This document shows, in pieces, positions 8,666 through 16,838 of a stretch of DNA of 35,067 bases (its first letter is position 1; every line of letters begins with the position of its first letter). The stretch covers positions 3,490,312 through 3,525,378 of the forward strand of contig CP070763.1 in the NCBI GenBank assembly GCA_020349025.1. The letters run 5' to 3'. The position numbers were made by a program, and so were the translations under genes. Source of the stretch: Candidatus Latescibacterota bacterium (GTDB taxonomy: Bacteria > Krumholzibacteriota > Krumholzibacteriia > G020349025). A model generated the notes under the pieces. It did no database searches, was not told where the DNA came from, and saw only the letters and a program-made list of their open reading frames with translations.

Positions 8666-9868
8666 TCAGCGCGTCAACCAGATCAAGAGACTTGGGACCC
8701 CGAAGAACGCGAACAGAACGTATACGATCGCCATCGCACGTCGCTCCGTAGCCCAGCCAGCGAACCTGCGAGCGAAAACGATGGGCCAGCGCATGAAGGG
8801 CAGGGGCAGGAAGAGGAGGATTCCGGCGACGTTGAAGCACAAGTGTGTGAGCGCAATGGCGACCGCGGCAGCATTTCCGACCATCGCCGCGAGAAGCGCC
8901 GTCACCGTGGTGCCGACGTTCGCACCCAGCATGAGTGGGTAGACCCGTTCCAAGGTCAGCAGTCCCGCACCGACGAGAGGTACGAAGAGTGAGGTCGTGA
9001 TCGAGCTGCTTTGAACCGAGACCGTCAGGAGCGCGCCGATCAGGAGCGCCACGTACATGTTGATCCCCGCGACCTTGCGGACGGCGGTTTCGCTTGCGCC
9101 CGCCATCACGCTGCGCAGCGTCCGAGACAGGAAGACGAGAGACACGAACAAGCCGACGAGGCCCGTCGTGATCATCGTCGACACGGCCGGGACCTTGCCA
9201 AGTCCCCACGTATCCATGAGCAGATGCTTGTAGGCACCCGTCACAGGCTTCAGGATGGCCTTCACCGGAGACGTGAAGGTGGTGCCTTCCACACCCAGGA
9301 GGTGCGCTGCGATCCACACGGCACTCTGCTCCAGGAAGTGGAACTTCATCTCCAGCGGAAAGAGCACGACGACGGTCATGAAGTTGAAGAAGTCGTGCAC
9401 CGTCGCCGCGGCAAAGGCGCGCTTGAACTCCTCCTTGCGCGTCACCGACCCGAGAGCGGCCAGAGTGTTCGTCACCGAGGTGCCAATGTTCGCGCCCATG
9501 ATGAACGGCACCGCGTTGCGCAGCGTCAGCGCATCCGCGGCGACCAATCCGACGACGAGCGAAGTCGTCGTCGACGAGCTCTGGATCAGGCTCGTCGCCA
9601 GGATGCCGATGAAAAGCCCGATGAATGGATTCGTCGTCGAGCTGATGAGCGCCTCGGCGAGCGGCTTGCCGGCCGTCTTGAAGCCGGTCTCGATGAAACC
9701 GATGCTGAGCAGGAATATGTAGAGCAGAGCCAGCACCATCAAGGTGCGGGCGAGGACGAACCACCGCGGCCGCCGGTCGCTGTCATCGCTCGGCGGACGC
9801 GAGACGTCGCTGGGCGGACGGGTGCGGGTGACTGGATCGACCCGATCGGATGTCGCAAGCTCGCTCAC
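8666..9868 (-). CDS. Na+/phosphate cotransporter (NptA/YjbB type)
   Basis: This integral membrane protein of the Na/Pi cotransporter family (PF02690, solute carrier 34-like) moves phosphate with sodium. The 400 residues hold a short charged N-terminus and about eight to nine hydrophobic helices arranged as an inverted repeat. Each half carries the family signature: QSSSTTTS at 96 and QSSSITTS at 286, each followed by a GANIGT/GANVGT string. The start is GTG at 9868, preceded by GGAGG with five bases between. It is the first gene of a two-gene unit with the PhoU-like gene. A tandem octamer and a structured palindrome lie upstream and may belong to its leader. Direction of transport (uptake or export) cannot be told from sequence. 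Confidence 0.92.
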   Translation of the reverse strand: MSELATSDRVDPVTRTRPPSDVSRPPSDDSDRRPRWFVLARTLMVLALLYIFLLSIGFIETGFKTAGKPLAEALISSTTNPFIGLFIGILATSLIQSSSTTTSLVVGLVAADALTLRNAVPFIMGANIGTSVTNTLAALGSVTRKEEFKRAFAAATVHDFFNFMTVVVLFPLEMKFHFLEQSAVWIAAHLLGVEGTTFTSPVKAILKPVTGAYKHLLMDTWGLGKVPAVSTMITTGLVGLFVSLVFLSRTLRSVMAGASETAVRKVAGINMYVALLIGALLTVSVQSSSITTSLFVPLVGAGLLTLERVYPLMLGANVGTTVTALLAAMVGNAAAVAIALTHLCFNVAGILLFLPLPFMRWPIVFARRFAGWATERRAMAIVYVLFAFFGVPSLLIWLTR

Positions 9869-9919
9869 GGGGTCCTCCGCTGCCTGAAACCGAGACGTGT
9901 CCTGACGGCTGGCTTCTTC

Positions 9920-9935
9920 TTAACCTCTTAACCTC
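9920..9935 (-). repeat. Exact tandem octamer in the phosphate transporter leader
   Basis: Two adjoining copies of TTAACCTC (plus-strand reading) end 52 bases before nothing but the transporter gene start, that is, upstream of it on the minus strand. Pho boxes have an 11-base period, so this 8-base repeat is not a classical Pho box. It could be a regulator site or chance. Confidence 0.4.
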
Positions 9936-10106
9936 AACACCGCTGCGTAAGAAGCAAATTCTCGTCCTTCAGGGACTTCCGTGGCTAGCAGCTTCCGGCT
10001 TTTCCGTGGGTAACTCGAGCCGCCCAACGAGAGGCGCCACCGGATCCGCGGAGTCGCAGGATTCGACGTTCGGTCCAAGTTGATACGCAGCATGATGTTA
10101 AGTGCA

Positions 10107-10207
10107 CGGACCTGCCTCACCCTCACTTGCCGGCTGCCGATGCACCAACCGCATTTCCGTCGCAGATTCTTCTGTAAAACGGCAGCAAGAGGCAGGCCTG
10201 TAGTCCG
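10107..10207. other. Nested palindrome, possible structured RNA
   Basis: Three arms nest: CGGAC (10107-10111) with GTCCG (10203-10207); CCTGCCTC (10111-10118) with GAGGCAGG (10189-10196); and GCTGCCG (10133-10139) with CGGCAGC (10180-10186). The central loop is 40 bases. It lies between murA and the Na/Pi cotransporter gene and could be part of that gene's 5' leader on the minus strand, a small RNA, or decaying repeat sequence. No known RNA family is recognised. Confidence 0.4.
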
Positions 10208-10247
10208 GATGGGACAGTGTCAGGAGCGCGTGCTGCCACAGCGAGGC

Positions 10248-10389
10248 GGCGCGGGGCGCGGTCGGTTTGGGCGGCGTCACGGGCGCGACAGCGAGGGCAG
10301 GACGCCCGAGCTGCGCACGTGTCGAGCGAAAGCGGCGCGCGCGGAGGAGCGTCCGCCCAAACCGACCGCGCCCCGCGCCACACCCGCTT
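10248..10389. repeat. Palindromic repeat, copy B, with 27-bp perfect arms
   Basis: Bases 10248-10274 are the exact reverse complement of 10353-10379, with a 78-base centre. The arms contain GGGGCGCGGTCGGTTTGGG. The right arm and the ten bases after it match copy A (7935-7971) at 33 of 37 positions. It starts eight bases past the murA stop and could end that operon's transcript, though no U tract follows. A REP/MITE-like mobile palindrome is the other reading. Confidence 0.65.
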
Positions 10390-10396
10390 CTCTACG

Positions 10397-11671
10397 CTAC
10401 GCCTCCGGATCGTCGCGATCCCGGCGACGTTCGATCGGCGCGCCCAGAGCGGCGAACTTCTCCTCGATGCTCTCGTAGCCGCGATCGATGTGATAGACGC
10501 GGGAGATCTCCGTGCGCCCCTCGGCCGCGAAGGCAGATAGGATCAGCGCCGCGCTGGCACGCAGGTCGGTGGCCATGACCGGAGCTCCGCTCAGGTGCGC
10601 CGTCCCGGTCACCACCGCGATGTTGCCGTCCAGACGGATCTGCGCTCCGAGTCGGCGCAGCTCGGCCACGTGCGTGAAGCGGTCGGGGTAGATCGTCTCG
10701 GTGACCAGGCTGACTCCATCGGCAATCGCCAGCCCGGCCATGATCTGCGCCTGCAGATCGGTGGCGAATCCCGGGAAGGGAGCCGTCGTCACATCCACCG
10801 GGCGCACGCCGTCGACCCGGCGCACGCGCACCCAGTCCGGGCCCGCCTCCACCTCGGCACCCATCTGCTGCAGCTTCTCCAGGAGAGCCTGCAGGTGAGT
10901 CGGATCACACGCCTCGACGGTGACATCCCCGCCCGTCATCAACCCGGCGATCAGGAAGGTGCCCGCCTCGATGCGATCGGCCATCGTGGCATGCTCGAGC
11001 GGGCGCAGCTCGGGGACCCCGTCGATCTGGATGGCGTAGCCTCCGGCGCCCTCGATGCGCGCTCCGGCCCGGTTGAGCGCAGCCGCGATATCGGCCACCT
11101 CCGGCTCACGCGCCGCGTTGACGAGCGTCGTGCGCCCCTTGGCCAACACAGCTGCCATCATCACGTTGATCGTCGCCCCGACGCTCGGGATCTCGAAGAA
11201 GATCTCCCCCCCGCGCAGTCCGTTCGGGGCCTCCGCGTGGACGTAGCCGTGGGAGAGCGTGATCTTGGCGCCGAGTCGCTCCATTCCCATCAGGTGCAGG
11301 TCGACCGGCCTTGGGCCCCAGGCGCATCCGCCGGGAAGGCTGACGCGCGCCTTGCCGCGCCGCGCGAGAAGCGGCCCGAGGGCGTAGACCGAGGCGCGCA
11401 TCGTCTTCACGAGCTCGTAGGGTGCCTCCCAGTAGTCGTAGCTGCTCGTGTCGATGCGCATGAGGTTGCCGTCATGCTCCACGCGTGCTCCGAGGACGCG
11501 GAGGAGGTGTGCCATCGTCGACGTGTCACGCAGCCGCGGCACGCGCTGGAGCGTACTGACACCCTCGACCAGGAGCGCAGCTGTCATGACCGGAAGCACA
11601 GCGTTCTTCGCGCCGCTCACGCGAACGCGCCCTTCGAGCCGCACCGGTCCATCGATCACGAATGTGTCCAC
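10397..11671 (-). CDS. murA: UDP-N-acetylglucosamine 1-carboxyvinyltransferase
   Basis: MurA transfers enolpyruvate from phosphoenolpyruvate to UDP-GlcNAc, the first committed cytosolic step of peptidoglycan synthesis. The 424 residues match the usual length. The N-terminus has the SGAKNAVLP substrate loop with its Lys-Asn pair. The active-site loop reads PGGCAWGPRPVDLH with Cys116, the residue fosfomycin alkylates in the family, so a fosfomycin-sensitive form is expected. The C-terminal Arg region (HIDRGYESIEEKF) is intact. The start is GTG at 11671, with GGGGGAG only three bases before it; no better in-frame start is seen. It is the last gene of the rho-rpmE-DUF1385-prfA-prmC-murA unit and is separated from prmC by 80 bases. 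Repeat B follows its stop. Confidence 0.96.
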   Translation of the reverse strand: MDTFVIDGPVRLEGRVRVSGAKNAVLPVMTAALLVEGVSTLQRVPRLRDTSTMAHLLRVLGARVEHDGNLMRIDTSSYDYWEAPYELVKTMRASVYALGPLLARRGKARVSLPGGCAWGPRPVDLHLMGMERLGAKITLSHGYVHAEAPNGLRGGEIFFEIPSVGATINVMMAAVLAKGRTTLVNAAREPEVADIAAALNRAGARIEGAGGYAIQIDGVPELRPLEHATMADRIEAGTFLIAGLMTGGDVTVEACDPTHLQALLEKLQQMGAEVEAGPDWVRVRRVDGVRPVDVTTAPFPGFATDLQAQIMAGLAIADGVSLVTETIYPDRFTHVAELRRLGAQIRLDGNIAVVTGTAHLSGAPVMATDLRASAALILSAFAAEGRTEISRVYHIDRGYESIEEKFAALGAPIERRRDRDDPEA

Positions 11672-11751
11672 GATCTCCCCCAGAACCGTGAGCGTGTCCG
11701 ACAGGCCACACTCTGAGGTCCCATCCGGGGACCCGCAAGCGCCGTACCGGA

Positions 11752-12669
11752 TCAGCGCTGTCCGAGGACGACGCGCGGGTGGCCCGCGTAGTCAGGAATC
11801 ACGGAGGTGTCGTTCAGGCGAGCGGCTTCGAAGAGGCGTCGTACGGCGTCCCCCTGCTCCGCGCCGATCTCGACGGCCAGGGTCCCTCCACTGCAGAGAA
11901 ACTGCAAGCCTTCGTCACAGAGGGCGCGGTGATAGTCCAGACCGTCAGGACCCCCGTCGAGTGCGGTCAGCGGCTCGTGGTCGCGTACGATGGCGGGCAA
12001 CCGACCCAGCTCGGCGCTCGAGACGTAGGGCGGATTGGAGACGACGCAGTGGAAGCCCCCGGCAAGCTCGGGGGCGAGCGCCGTGAATCGATCCATGACC
12101 AGCACGTGCACGCGCGCGGCGACCTCGTGCCGTCGCGCGTTCGAGAGCGCCAGCGTTGCGGCCTGCGGGCTGCGCTCGCTGCTCCACACCTCGGCATGTG
12201 GCAGCAGAACCGCGAGCGAGACCGCGAGCGCACCGCTTCCGCATCCCAGCTCGAGGAAGCGCACGGGTGTCGCGGTGGCACCAAAGCGTTTGGCCAACGC
12301 GTCGACGAGGATCTCGGTCTCGGGGCGCGGGATGAGCGCCCGCCGATCGGTGTGGAAGGTGAGACCCATGAACTCGGTCTCCCCCACCAGGTACTGCAAC
12401 GGCTCCCCCGACGCCCGCTTGCGCACGAGCTCCCGGTAGCGGTCGAGCTCGCTCGCGGCCAGGACCCGATCGCCGGAGAGGTAGAGGTCGACACGGCGGC
12501 AAGCGAGAACGTGCGCCAGGAGACGCTCCGCCGCCAGGCGTGGCGCCTCGACCCGGTGCTCCTCGAAGTAGCGCGCCGTCGTCTGCAGCAGCTCGAGCGC
12601 CGTCCAGGTGCGCGGGGAGACGCTGCCGACGCGCGCCGCCGCGGGTGTGGAATGTTCAGCCATGCTCAT
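11752..12669 (-). CDS. prmC: Peptide chain release factor N5-glutamine methyltransferase
   Basis: PrmC (HemK) uses S-adenosylmethionine to methylate the glutamine of the GGQ motif in release factors, which speeds peptide release. The 305-residue protein has the helical N-domain, the SAM-binding motif LELGCGSGALAVSLA, and the catalytic NPPY motif (about residue 212, in VVSNPPYVSS). The ATG at 12669 overlaps the prfA stop by one base (TGATG), which indicates translational coupling with its own substrate gene. A GTG at 12672 or an ATG at 12663 is also possible. Context and motifs agree, so the call is firm. Confidence 0.95.
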   Translation of the reverse strand: MSMAEHSTPAAARVGSVSPRTWTALELLQTTARYFEEHRVEAPRLAAERLLAHVLACRRVDLYLSGDRVLAASELDRYRELVRKRASGEPLQYLVGETEFMGLTFHTDRRALIPRPETEILVDALAKRFGATATPVRFLELGCGSGALAVSLAVLLPHAEVWSSERSPQAATLALSNARRHEVAARVHVLVMDRFTALAPELAGGFHCVVSNPPYVSSAELGRLPAIVRDHEPLTALDGGPDGLDYHRALCDEGLQFLCSGGTLAVEIGAEQGDAVRRLFEAARLNDTSVIPDYAGHPRVVLGQR

Positions 12670-13739
12670 CACCGCGATGCCAGCTGTGCGCGCTGGTGCT
12701 CGGTCACCAGCGCCTGCACGACGTCGTCGATGTCTCCGTCGAGAATCTCGCTCAAGTTGTGCACCGTCAAGCCGATCCGGTGATCGGTGAGGCGCGATTG
12801 CGGGAAGTTGTAGGTGCGGACCTTCTCGCTGCGCTCGGCGGAGCCGATTTGCGAGCGGCGCTCGTCGGCACGCTTCTCCTGCTGCTCGGCGCGCTGGCGT
12901 TCGTACAAGCGGGAGCGCAGGATCTTCATCGCCTTGTCCTTGTTCTTCAGCTGCGAACGCTCATCCTGGCAGCGCACCTCGATGCCGGTGGGTCGATGCA
13001 CGATCCGCACGGCGGAGTCCGACGTGTTGACGTGCTGGCCCCCCGGCCCGCCCGCACGCATCGTTTCGATCTCCAGATCGGCCGGGTTGATCTGCACCTC
13101 GACCGCCTCCACCTCCGGCAGCACCGCCACGGTGGCCGTCGAGGTGTGGATGCGGCCGCTCGCCTCGGTCTCCGGCACGCGCTGTACGCGGTGCACGCCG
13201 CTCTCGAAACGCAGCCGCCCATAGGCGCCGGTGCCGCGGACGCTGAAGATGATCTCTTTGAACCCGCCGATGCCGGTCGGGCTCGAGGAGAGCACCTCCA
13301 TCTTCCAGGAACGCCGCTCCGCGTAACGTTGATACATCCGCGCCAGGTCCGCCGCGAACAGCGCCGCTTCGTCGCCACCCGTTCCGGCACGCACTTCGAC
13401 GATCGTGCTCTTTTCGTCGAGCGGATCGGGCGGCACGAGCATGATCTCGAGCTTCGCGGCCAGCTCCCCTTCCAGTTGCCGCAACGACTCCGCCTCGTGA
13501 CGCGCGAGCTGCCGCATCTCAGCGTCCTCGCTCGATTCCGCGAGCTCCAGCGCCTGCGCATGCTCGTCGTGCACGCGCTGGTATTCGCGCGCCGCTTCGA
13601 CGATCTCCCTCAGCCTCGCATGCTCGCGCGACAGATCCTGCAGCTTCTTGGCGTCGCGGAGAACTTCCGGATCGCCGAGCCGCTGCTCGATCGATTCGAA
13701 CTTGTCGATGATGCCTTGTAGCTTTTCGGGTGTGATCAT
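12669..13739 (-). CDS. prfA: Peptide chain release factor 1
   Basis: RF1 recognises UAA and UAG stop codons and triggers hydrolysis of peptidyl-tRNA. The 356 residues include the GGQ loop (RAGGPGGQHVNTSDSAVRI) with Gln235, the residue modified by the neighbouring PrmC. The codon-recognition tripeptide reads PET in RVPETEASGRIHTS, of the PxT type of RF1 and not the SPF of RF2. The N-terminal coiled-coil and switch regions look complete. No stop or frameshift signal of the RF2 type exists. The gene follows the DUF1385 gene by 52 bases and runs into prmC. Confidence 0.97.
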   Translation of the reverse strand: MITPEKLQGIIDKFESIEQRLGDPEVLRDAKKLQDLSREHARLREIVEAAREYQRVHDEHAQALELAESSEDAEMRQLARHEAESLRQLEGELAAKLEIMLVPPDPLDEKSTIVEVRAGTGGDEAALFAADLARMYQRYAERRSWKMEVLSSSPTGIGGFKEIIFSVRGTGAYGRLRFESGVHRVQRVPETEASGRIHTSTATVAVLPEVEAVEVQINPADLEIETMRAGGPGGQHVNTSDSAVRIVHRPTGIEVRCQDERSQLKNKDKAMKILRSRLYERQRAEQQEKRADERRSQIGSAERSEKVRTYNFPQSRLTDHRIGLTVHNLSEILDGDIDDVVQALVTEHQRAQLASR

Positions 13740-13791
13740 GATCGCCGCGGTGGGCCGGTGGCCTGAGCCGGGATCGCGCCGTGCGGGGGCT

Positions 13792-14739
13792 TCAGGTGCC
13801 CGCCACCTGCACGCGTAGCTCCGCGGCCTCGACTTCCTGATCCTCGTAGGCCAAACACGCCTTCACCGCCTCCATCGCCACTTCGACCTGGTCCAACGAG
13901 GGCTCCTTGGTCGTGATCCGCTGCAGCCACAGTCCCGGCAGGATGATCGGTTGCATCCAGCGCTGCCAGCGCGGCTTGGCCGAGAGCTTGATCAGCTCGT
14001 AGGCGATGCCACCGATCAGCGGCACGAAGGCCAGGCGCAGCAGGCGTTCGCCCACCGTCTCGGGACGGCCGAGGAAACTGAACACGACGATGCTCGTGAT
14101 CATCACGAGCAGCAGGAAGCTGGTGCCGCAGCGCGGGTGGAAGGTCGTGAAGCGACGCGTCTCGTCCGGCAGGAGCGGCAACCCCGCCTCGAAAACGAAG
14201 ATCGACTTGTGCTCCGCACCGTGGTACTGGAAGACGCGGCGCATCTCCTTCCACAGAGACACGGCCCACAAGTAAGCGAGAAAGATGAGCAGCCGGAAGA
14301 CGCCATCCACCAGATTGAAGGCAATGCCCCCGCGCACACCGGTCCACTCGGTGAGAAGCAGCGGCACGTAGAAGAAAAGACCGATCCCGCCCACCAGAGC
14401 CACGACCATGGGAAGCGCCAGCGCCAGCGTGTCCTTCCAGCTCCGCTGTTTCTCCTTCGGCCGCTCCTCCTCCTCCATCGCCTGCTCGGCCGAGTAGCTC
14501 AACGCCTGCATTCCAAGGTAGAGCGTCTCGATCAGATTCACCCCGCCACGAAAGACGGGCAGGTCGAGGAAGCGGAAGCGCGCGATGATGCCCCGGAAGG
14601 GTCGGTGCGTGACCTCGATGTCGCCGTTCGGCCGACGCACGGCCGTCGCCACCGCGGCTGGAGAGCGCATCATCACGCCCTCGATGACCGCCTGGCCGCC
14701 GATCGTGAAGGGGGGAACGCTTGACGCCGGTTCTGACAA
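13792..14739 (-). CDS. DUF1385 membrane protein
   Basis: This 315-residue protein matches the DUF1385 family (YqhQ of Bacillus), whose function is not established. The conserved N-terminus IGGQAVIEGVMMR is followed by RPFRGIIARFRFLDLPVFRGG and, after a charged linker (residues 85-100), by four to five hydrophobic helices. A conserved GAEHKS and FHPRCGTSFLL pair near residues 177-206 could bind metal, as in relatives. The start is TTG at 14739, behind GGGGG and six bases; it places the first residue just where family members begin. The family often lies beside rpmE and prfA, as here. An inner-membrane location is predicted; the reaction, if any, is unknown. Confidence 0.9.
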   Translation of the reverse strand: MSEPASSVPPFTIGGQAVIEGVMMRSPAAVATAVRRPNGDIEVTHRPFRGIIARFRFLDLPVFRGGVNLIETLYLGMQALSYSAEQAMEEEERPKEKQRSWKDTLALALPMVVALVGGIGLFFYVPLLLTEWTGVRGGIAFNLVDGVFRLLIFLAYLWAVSLWKEMRRVFQYHGAEHKSIFVFEAGLPLLPDETRRFTTFHPRCGTSFLLLVMITSIVVFSFLGRPETVGERLLRLAFVPLIGGIAYELIKLSAKPRWQRWMQPIILPGLWLQRITTKEPSLDQVEVAMEAVKACLAYEDQEVEAAELRVQVAGT

Positions 14740-14788
14740 TGGGGTCCCCCGTCGTCGGTCCGATGAAGTCGCGCACAGGGCCGTGGAG

Positions 14789-15040
14789 CTAGCTGCTCGG
14801 CTTGGCCGCAGACTCCGGCTTCGCCTTCTCCTGCGCCTTCCGCGCCCGCTCGTACTTCTGGCGGAAGCGCTCGACGCGACCGGCCGTATCCACCAGCTTC
14901 TGCTTGCCGGTGTAGAAGGGGTGGCAGGAGGAACAGATCTCCACGTGGATCTCCGCTTGCGTTGCGCGCGTTTCGATGACGTTGCCGCACACGCAAACGA
15001 TCTTCGAGTTCACGTAGGTCGGATGGATGTCCTTCTTCAT
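14789..15040 (-). CDS. rpmE: Ribosomal protein L31, zinc-binding form
   Basis: L31 (bL31) bridges the large and small ribosomal subunits. The 83-residue protein begins MKKDIHPTY and keeps the four zinc ligands of the C+ type (C16, C18, C37, C40). The C-terminal tail after VERFRQKY is an Ala/Lys-rich extension of about 18 residues, longer than in E. coli. The ATG at 15040 has GGAGCGAGG before it; an upstream ATG at 15058 would add six residues without better support. It lies 51 bases after rho. Because zinc-binding L31 is often exchanged under zinc shortage, a paralogue without cysteines might exist elsewhere, but that is speculation. Confidence 0.95.
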   Translation of the reverse strand: MKKDIHPTYVNSKIVCVCGNVIETRATQAEIHVEICSSCHPFYTGKQKLVDTAGRVERFRQKYERARKAQEKAKPESAAKPSS

Positions 15041-15091
15041 GGCCTCGCTCCGTTCCAATGGCCGCTCCTCCCGGAGGGGCCCGCACGGCGG

Positions 15092-16474
15092 CTAGTTGCC
15101 ACCCGTGTTCATCGAATCCAGGAACTTCTGGTTGCTGCTGGTCTTCGTGAGCTTATCGATGAGGAACTCCATCGCCTCCACCGACGGTTTTTCGTCGAGG
15201 AACTTGCGAAGGATCCACACCCTCTGCAGCACCGCCGGCTGCAGCAGCAGCTCCTCCTTGCGCGTCCCGGACTTCGAGATGTCGATCGACGGGAACACGC
15301 GTCGGTCGGACAGACGACGGTCGAGGACCAGCTCCATGTTACCGGTACCCTTGAATTCCTCGAAGATGACCTCGTCCATGCGACTGCCCGTCTCGATGAG
15401 CGCGGTGGCGATGATCGTGAGGCTGCCGCCGTCCTCGATGTTGCGCGCCGCTCCGAAGAAGCGCTTCGGCTTCTGCAACGCGTTCGAGTCGACGCCACCC
15501 GACAGGATCTTGCCGCTGTGCGGGACCACGGCGTTGTGTGCCCGCGCCAAGCGCGTAATCGAGTCGAGCAGGATCACGACGTCCTTGCCGTGCTCCACGA
15601 GGCGCTTCGCTTTCTCGATGACCATGTCGGCGACCTGCACGTGGCGCTCGGCGGGCTCGTCGAAGGTGGAGCTGACCACCTCGCCCTTCACCGAGCGCTC
15701 CATGTCGGTGACCTCTTCCGGACGCTCGTCGATGAGCAGCACGATCAGCACGACTTCCGGGTGGTTCGTCGTGATCGAGTTGGCGATCTTCTGCAGGAGG
15801 ATGGTCTTTCCGGCTTTCGGAGGCGAGACGATCAGACCGCGCTGTCCCTTGCCGATCGGTGACAGCAAGTTGATGATGCGGCAGGAGATCTCGTCTGCGT
15901 TCGTCTCCAGGTCGACCTGCTCCTCCGGATAGAGCGGCGTGAGGTTGTCGAAGAGCGTCTTCGTCTTCGCCACCTCGGGGTTCTCGTAGTTGACCGCCTC
16001 CACCCGCAGCAGGGCGAAGTAGCGCTCCGTGTCCTTCGGCGGGCGAATCTGGCCGGAAACCGTATCCCCGGTGCGCAAATCGAACTTCTTGATCTGCGAC
16101 GGCGACACGTAGATGTCGTCCGGGCCCGGCAAGTAGTTGTAATCCGGGGAGCGCAAAAACCCGTAACCCTCGGGAAGGATCTGCAGAACGCCCTCCGAAA
16201 AGATGAGGCCGTTCTTCTTCGTTTGAGCTTCGAGAATCTCGAAGATCAGCTCCTGCTTCCTCAGACCGCTCGTATTGGGGATCTTGAGATCACCGGCGAG
16301 CTTGAGGAGCTGGTCGATCTTCTGGTTCTTGAGCTCGGCAATGTCCATCACGACGCCCTGGCCGCGTTGCGCGGCAGTCTCGCGAGTGATGGGTTCGGCT
16401 ACGTCGTGGTTCCCGGAGGAGCTTGCAGCGCTCGAGGCTGCCTTGCTCGCCCGGCGTGTCGATTTGGTAGGCAC
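15092..16474 (-). CDS. rho: Transcription termination factor Rho
   Basis: Rho is the hexameric RNA helicase that ends untranslated transcripts. The core (from MDIAELKNQ at 16348, 418 residues) aligns throughout with the E. coli protein. It has the N-terminal helical domain, the cold-shock-like RNA-binding fold ([29 protein letters not shown] region), Walker A PPKAGKT, Walker [17 protein letters not shown] and the Q/R loops. I start it at GTG 16474, which adds a 42-residue Ser/Ala/Lys-rich head; GGGA lies seven bases before this GTG. Such low-complexity heads are usual in Rho of several phyla. The ATG at 16348 and an ATG at 16612 are alternatives. It heads the operon, behind a TTGACA promoter. 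Confidence 0.95.
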   Translation of the reverse strand: MPTKSTRRASKAASSAASSSGNHDVAEPITRETAAQRGQGVVMDIAELKNQKIDQLLKLAGDLKIPNTSGLRKQELIFEILEAQTKKNGLIFSEGVLQILPEGYGFLRSPDYNYLPGPDDIYVSPSQIKKFDLRTGDTVSGQIRPPKDTERYFALLRVEAVNYENPEVAKTKTLFDNLTPLYPEEQVDLETNADEISCRIINLLSPIGKGQRGLIVSPPKAGKTILLQKIANSITTNHPEVVLIVLLIDERPEEVTDMERSVKGEVVSSTFDEPAERHVQVADMVIEKAKRLVEHGKDVVILLDSITRLARAHNAVVPHSGKILSGGVDSNALQKPKRFFGAARNIEDGGSLTIIATALIETGSRMDEVIFEEFKGTGNMELVLDRRLSDRRVFPSIDISKSGTRKEELLLQPAVLQRVWILRKFLDEKPSVEAMEFLIDKLTKTSSNQKFLDSMNTGGN

Positions 16475-16700
16475 GTTCTTGTCCCGTGTTTTTTGGAGAC
16501 TGCGATCAGGTCGGGAGGCTCGTCCCTTCCGCCCACGCTCAGGCTCCGACCGTGATCTCGTTGCACCCCGTGACGCCCGGGTCAACCTTGTACTCGACTG
16601 TCGCCCGCTCACCGTAGAGGTTCCCGTCGGCAGGTTTCCGTGGACCGTGCGACTGAGGGGGGTGCTGAGGTCGGTGGTATGATGTGGTACTTCTGACCCG

Positions 16701-16730
16701 ACACTAACTCCCGGCTCACCGCCGTGTCAA
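16701..16730 (-). promoter_or_regulatory. Sigma-70-type promoter for the rho operon
   Basis: Minus strand: TTGACA (16725-16730), 18 bases, then TAGTGT (16701-16706). The -35 box is perfect; the -10 is weak (3 of 6). The predicted start is near 16694. Confidence 0.5.
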
Positions 16731-16785
16731 GCGTCGAAGGCCCCGATCGGGCCACAGAAACAGTTCCGAAAGCTTGGAGTCGCGA

Positions 16786-16828
16786 GGCTCCCGGGCGCGT
16801 GCAAAGCCCATGCCACGCCCCGGGAGCC
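16786..16828 (-). terminator. Hairpin after the TPR lipoprotein gene
   Basis: GGCTCCCGGG (16786-16795) pairs with CCCGGGAGCC (16819-16828); two more pairs follow past a bulged C. It begins ten bases beyond the stop at 16839. No U tract is present, so termination is plausible but not certain. Confidence 0.5.
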
Positions 16829-16838
16829 CGGATTCCTT

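Larger units (their letters stand above)
9869..10396. other. Non-coding interval of 528 bases
   Basis: No open frame here has a ribosome site together with a plausible protein. It separates the stop of murA from the start of the Na/Pi cotransporter, both on the minus strand. It holds the tandem octamer at 9920, the nested palindrome at 10107 and the inverted repeat B at 10248. No tRNA or known riboswitch was recognised. Confidence 0.6.
16475..16838 (-). other. rho leader and intergenic region
   Basis: No further gene is seen in this 364-base stretch. It holds the rho promoter at 16701-16730, a predicted untranslated leader of about 220 bases (if rho starts at GTG 16474), and the hairpin that follows the TPR lipoprotein gene. 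Long leaders at rho are known to carry Rho-dependent autocontrol in other bacteria; here that is inference. Confidence 0.5.

Noticed and set aside
9920..10126. A 68-codon minus-strand frame in the gap before the phosphate transporter
   Set aside because: It has no ribosome site, no recognisable motif and runs through the palindromic region.
10248..10389. An insertion sequence defined by terminal inverted repeats
   Set aside because: The 78-base centre is far too short for a transposase, and no flanking target duplication is visible; a MITE/REP-type element remains possible.
9869..10396. A tRNA, riboswitch or tmRNA in the longest non-coding gap
   Set aside because: No T-arm consensus, no known riboswitch core and no tmRNA signature were found; only unassigned structure is reported.
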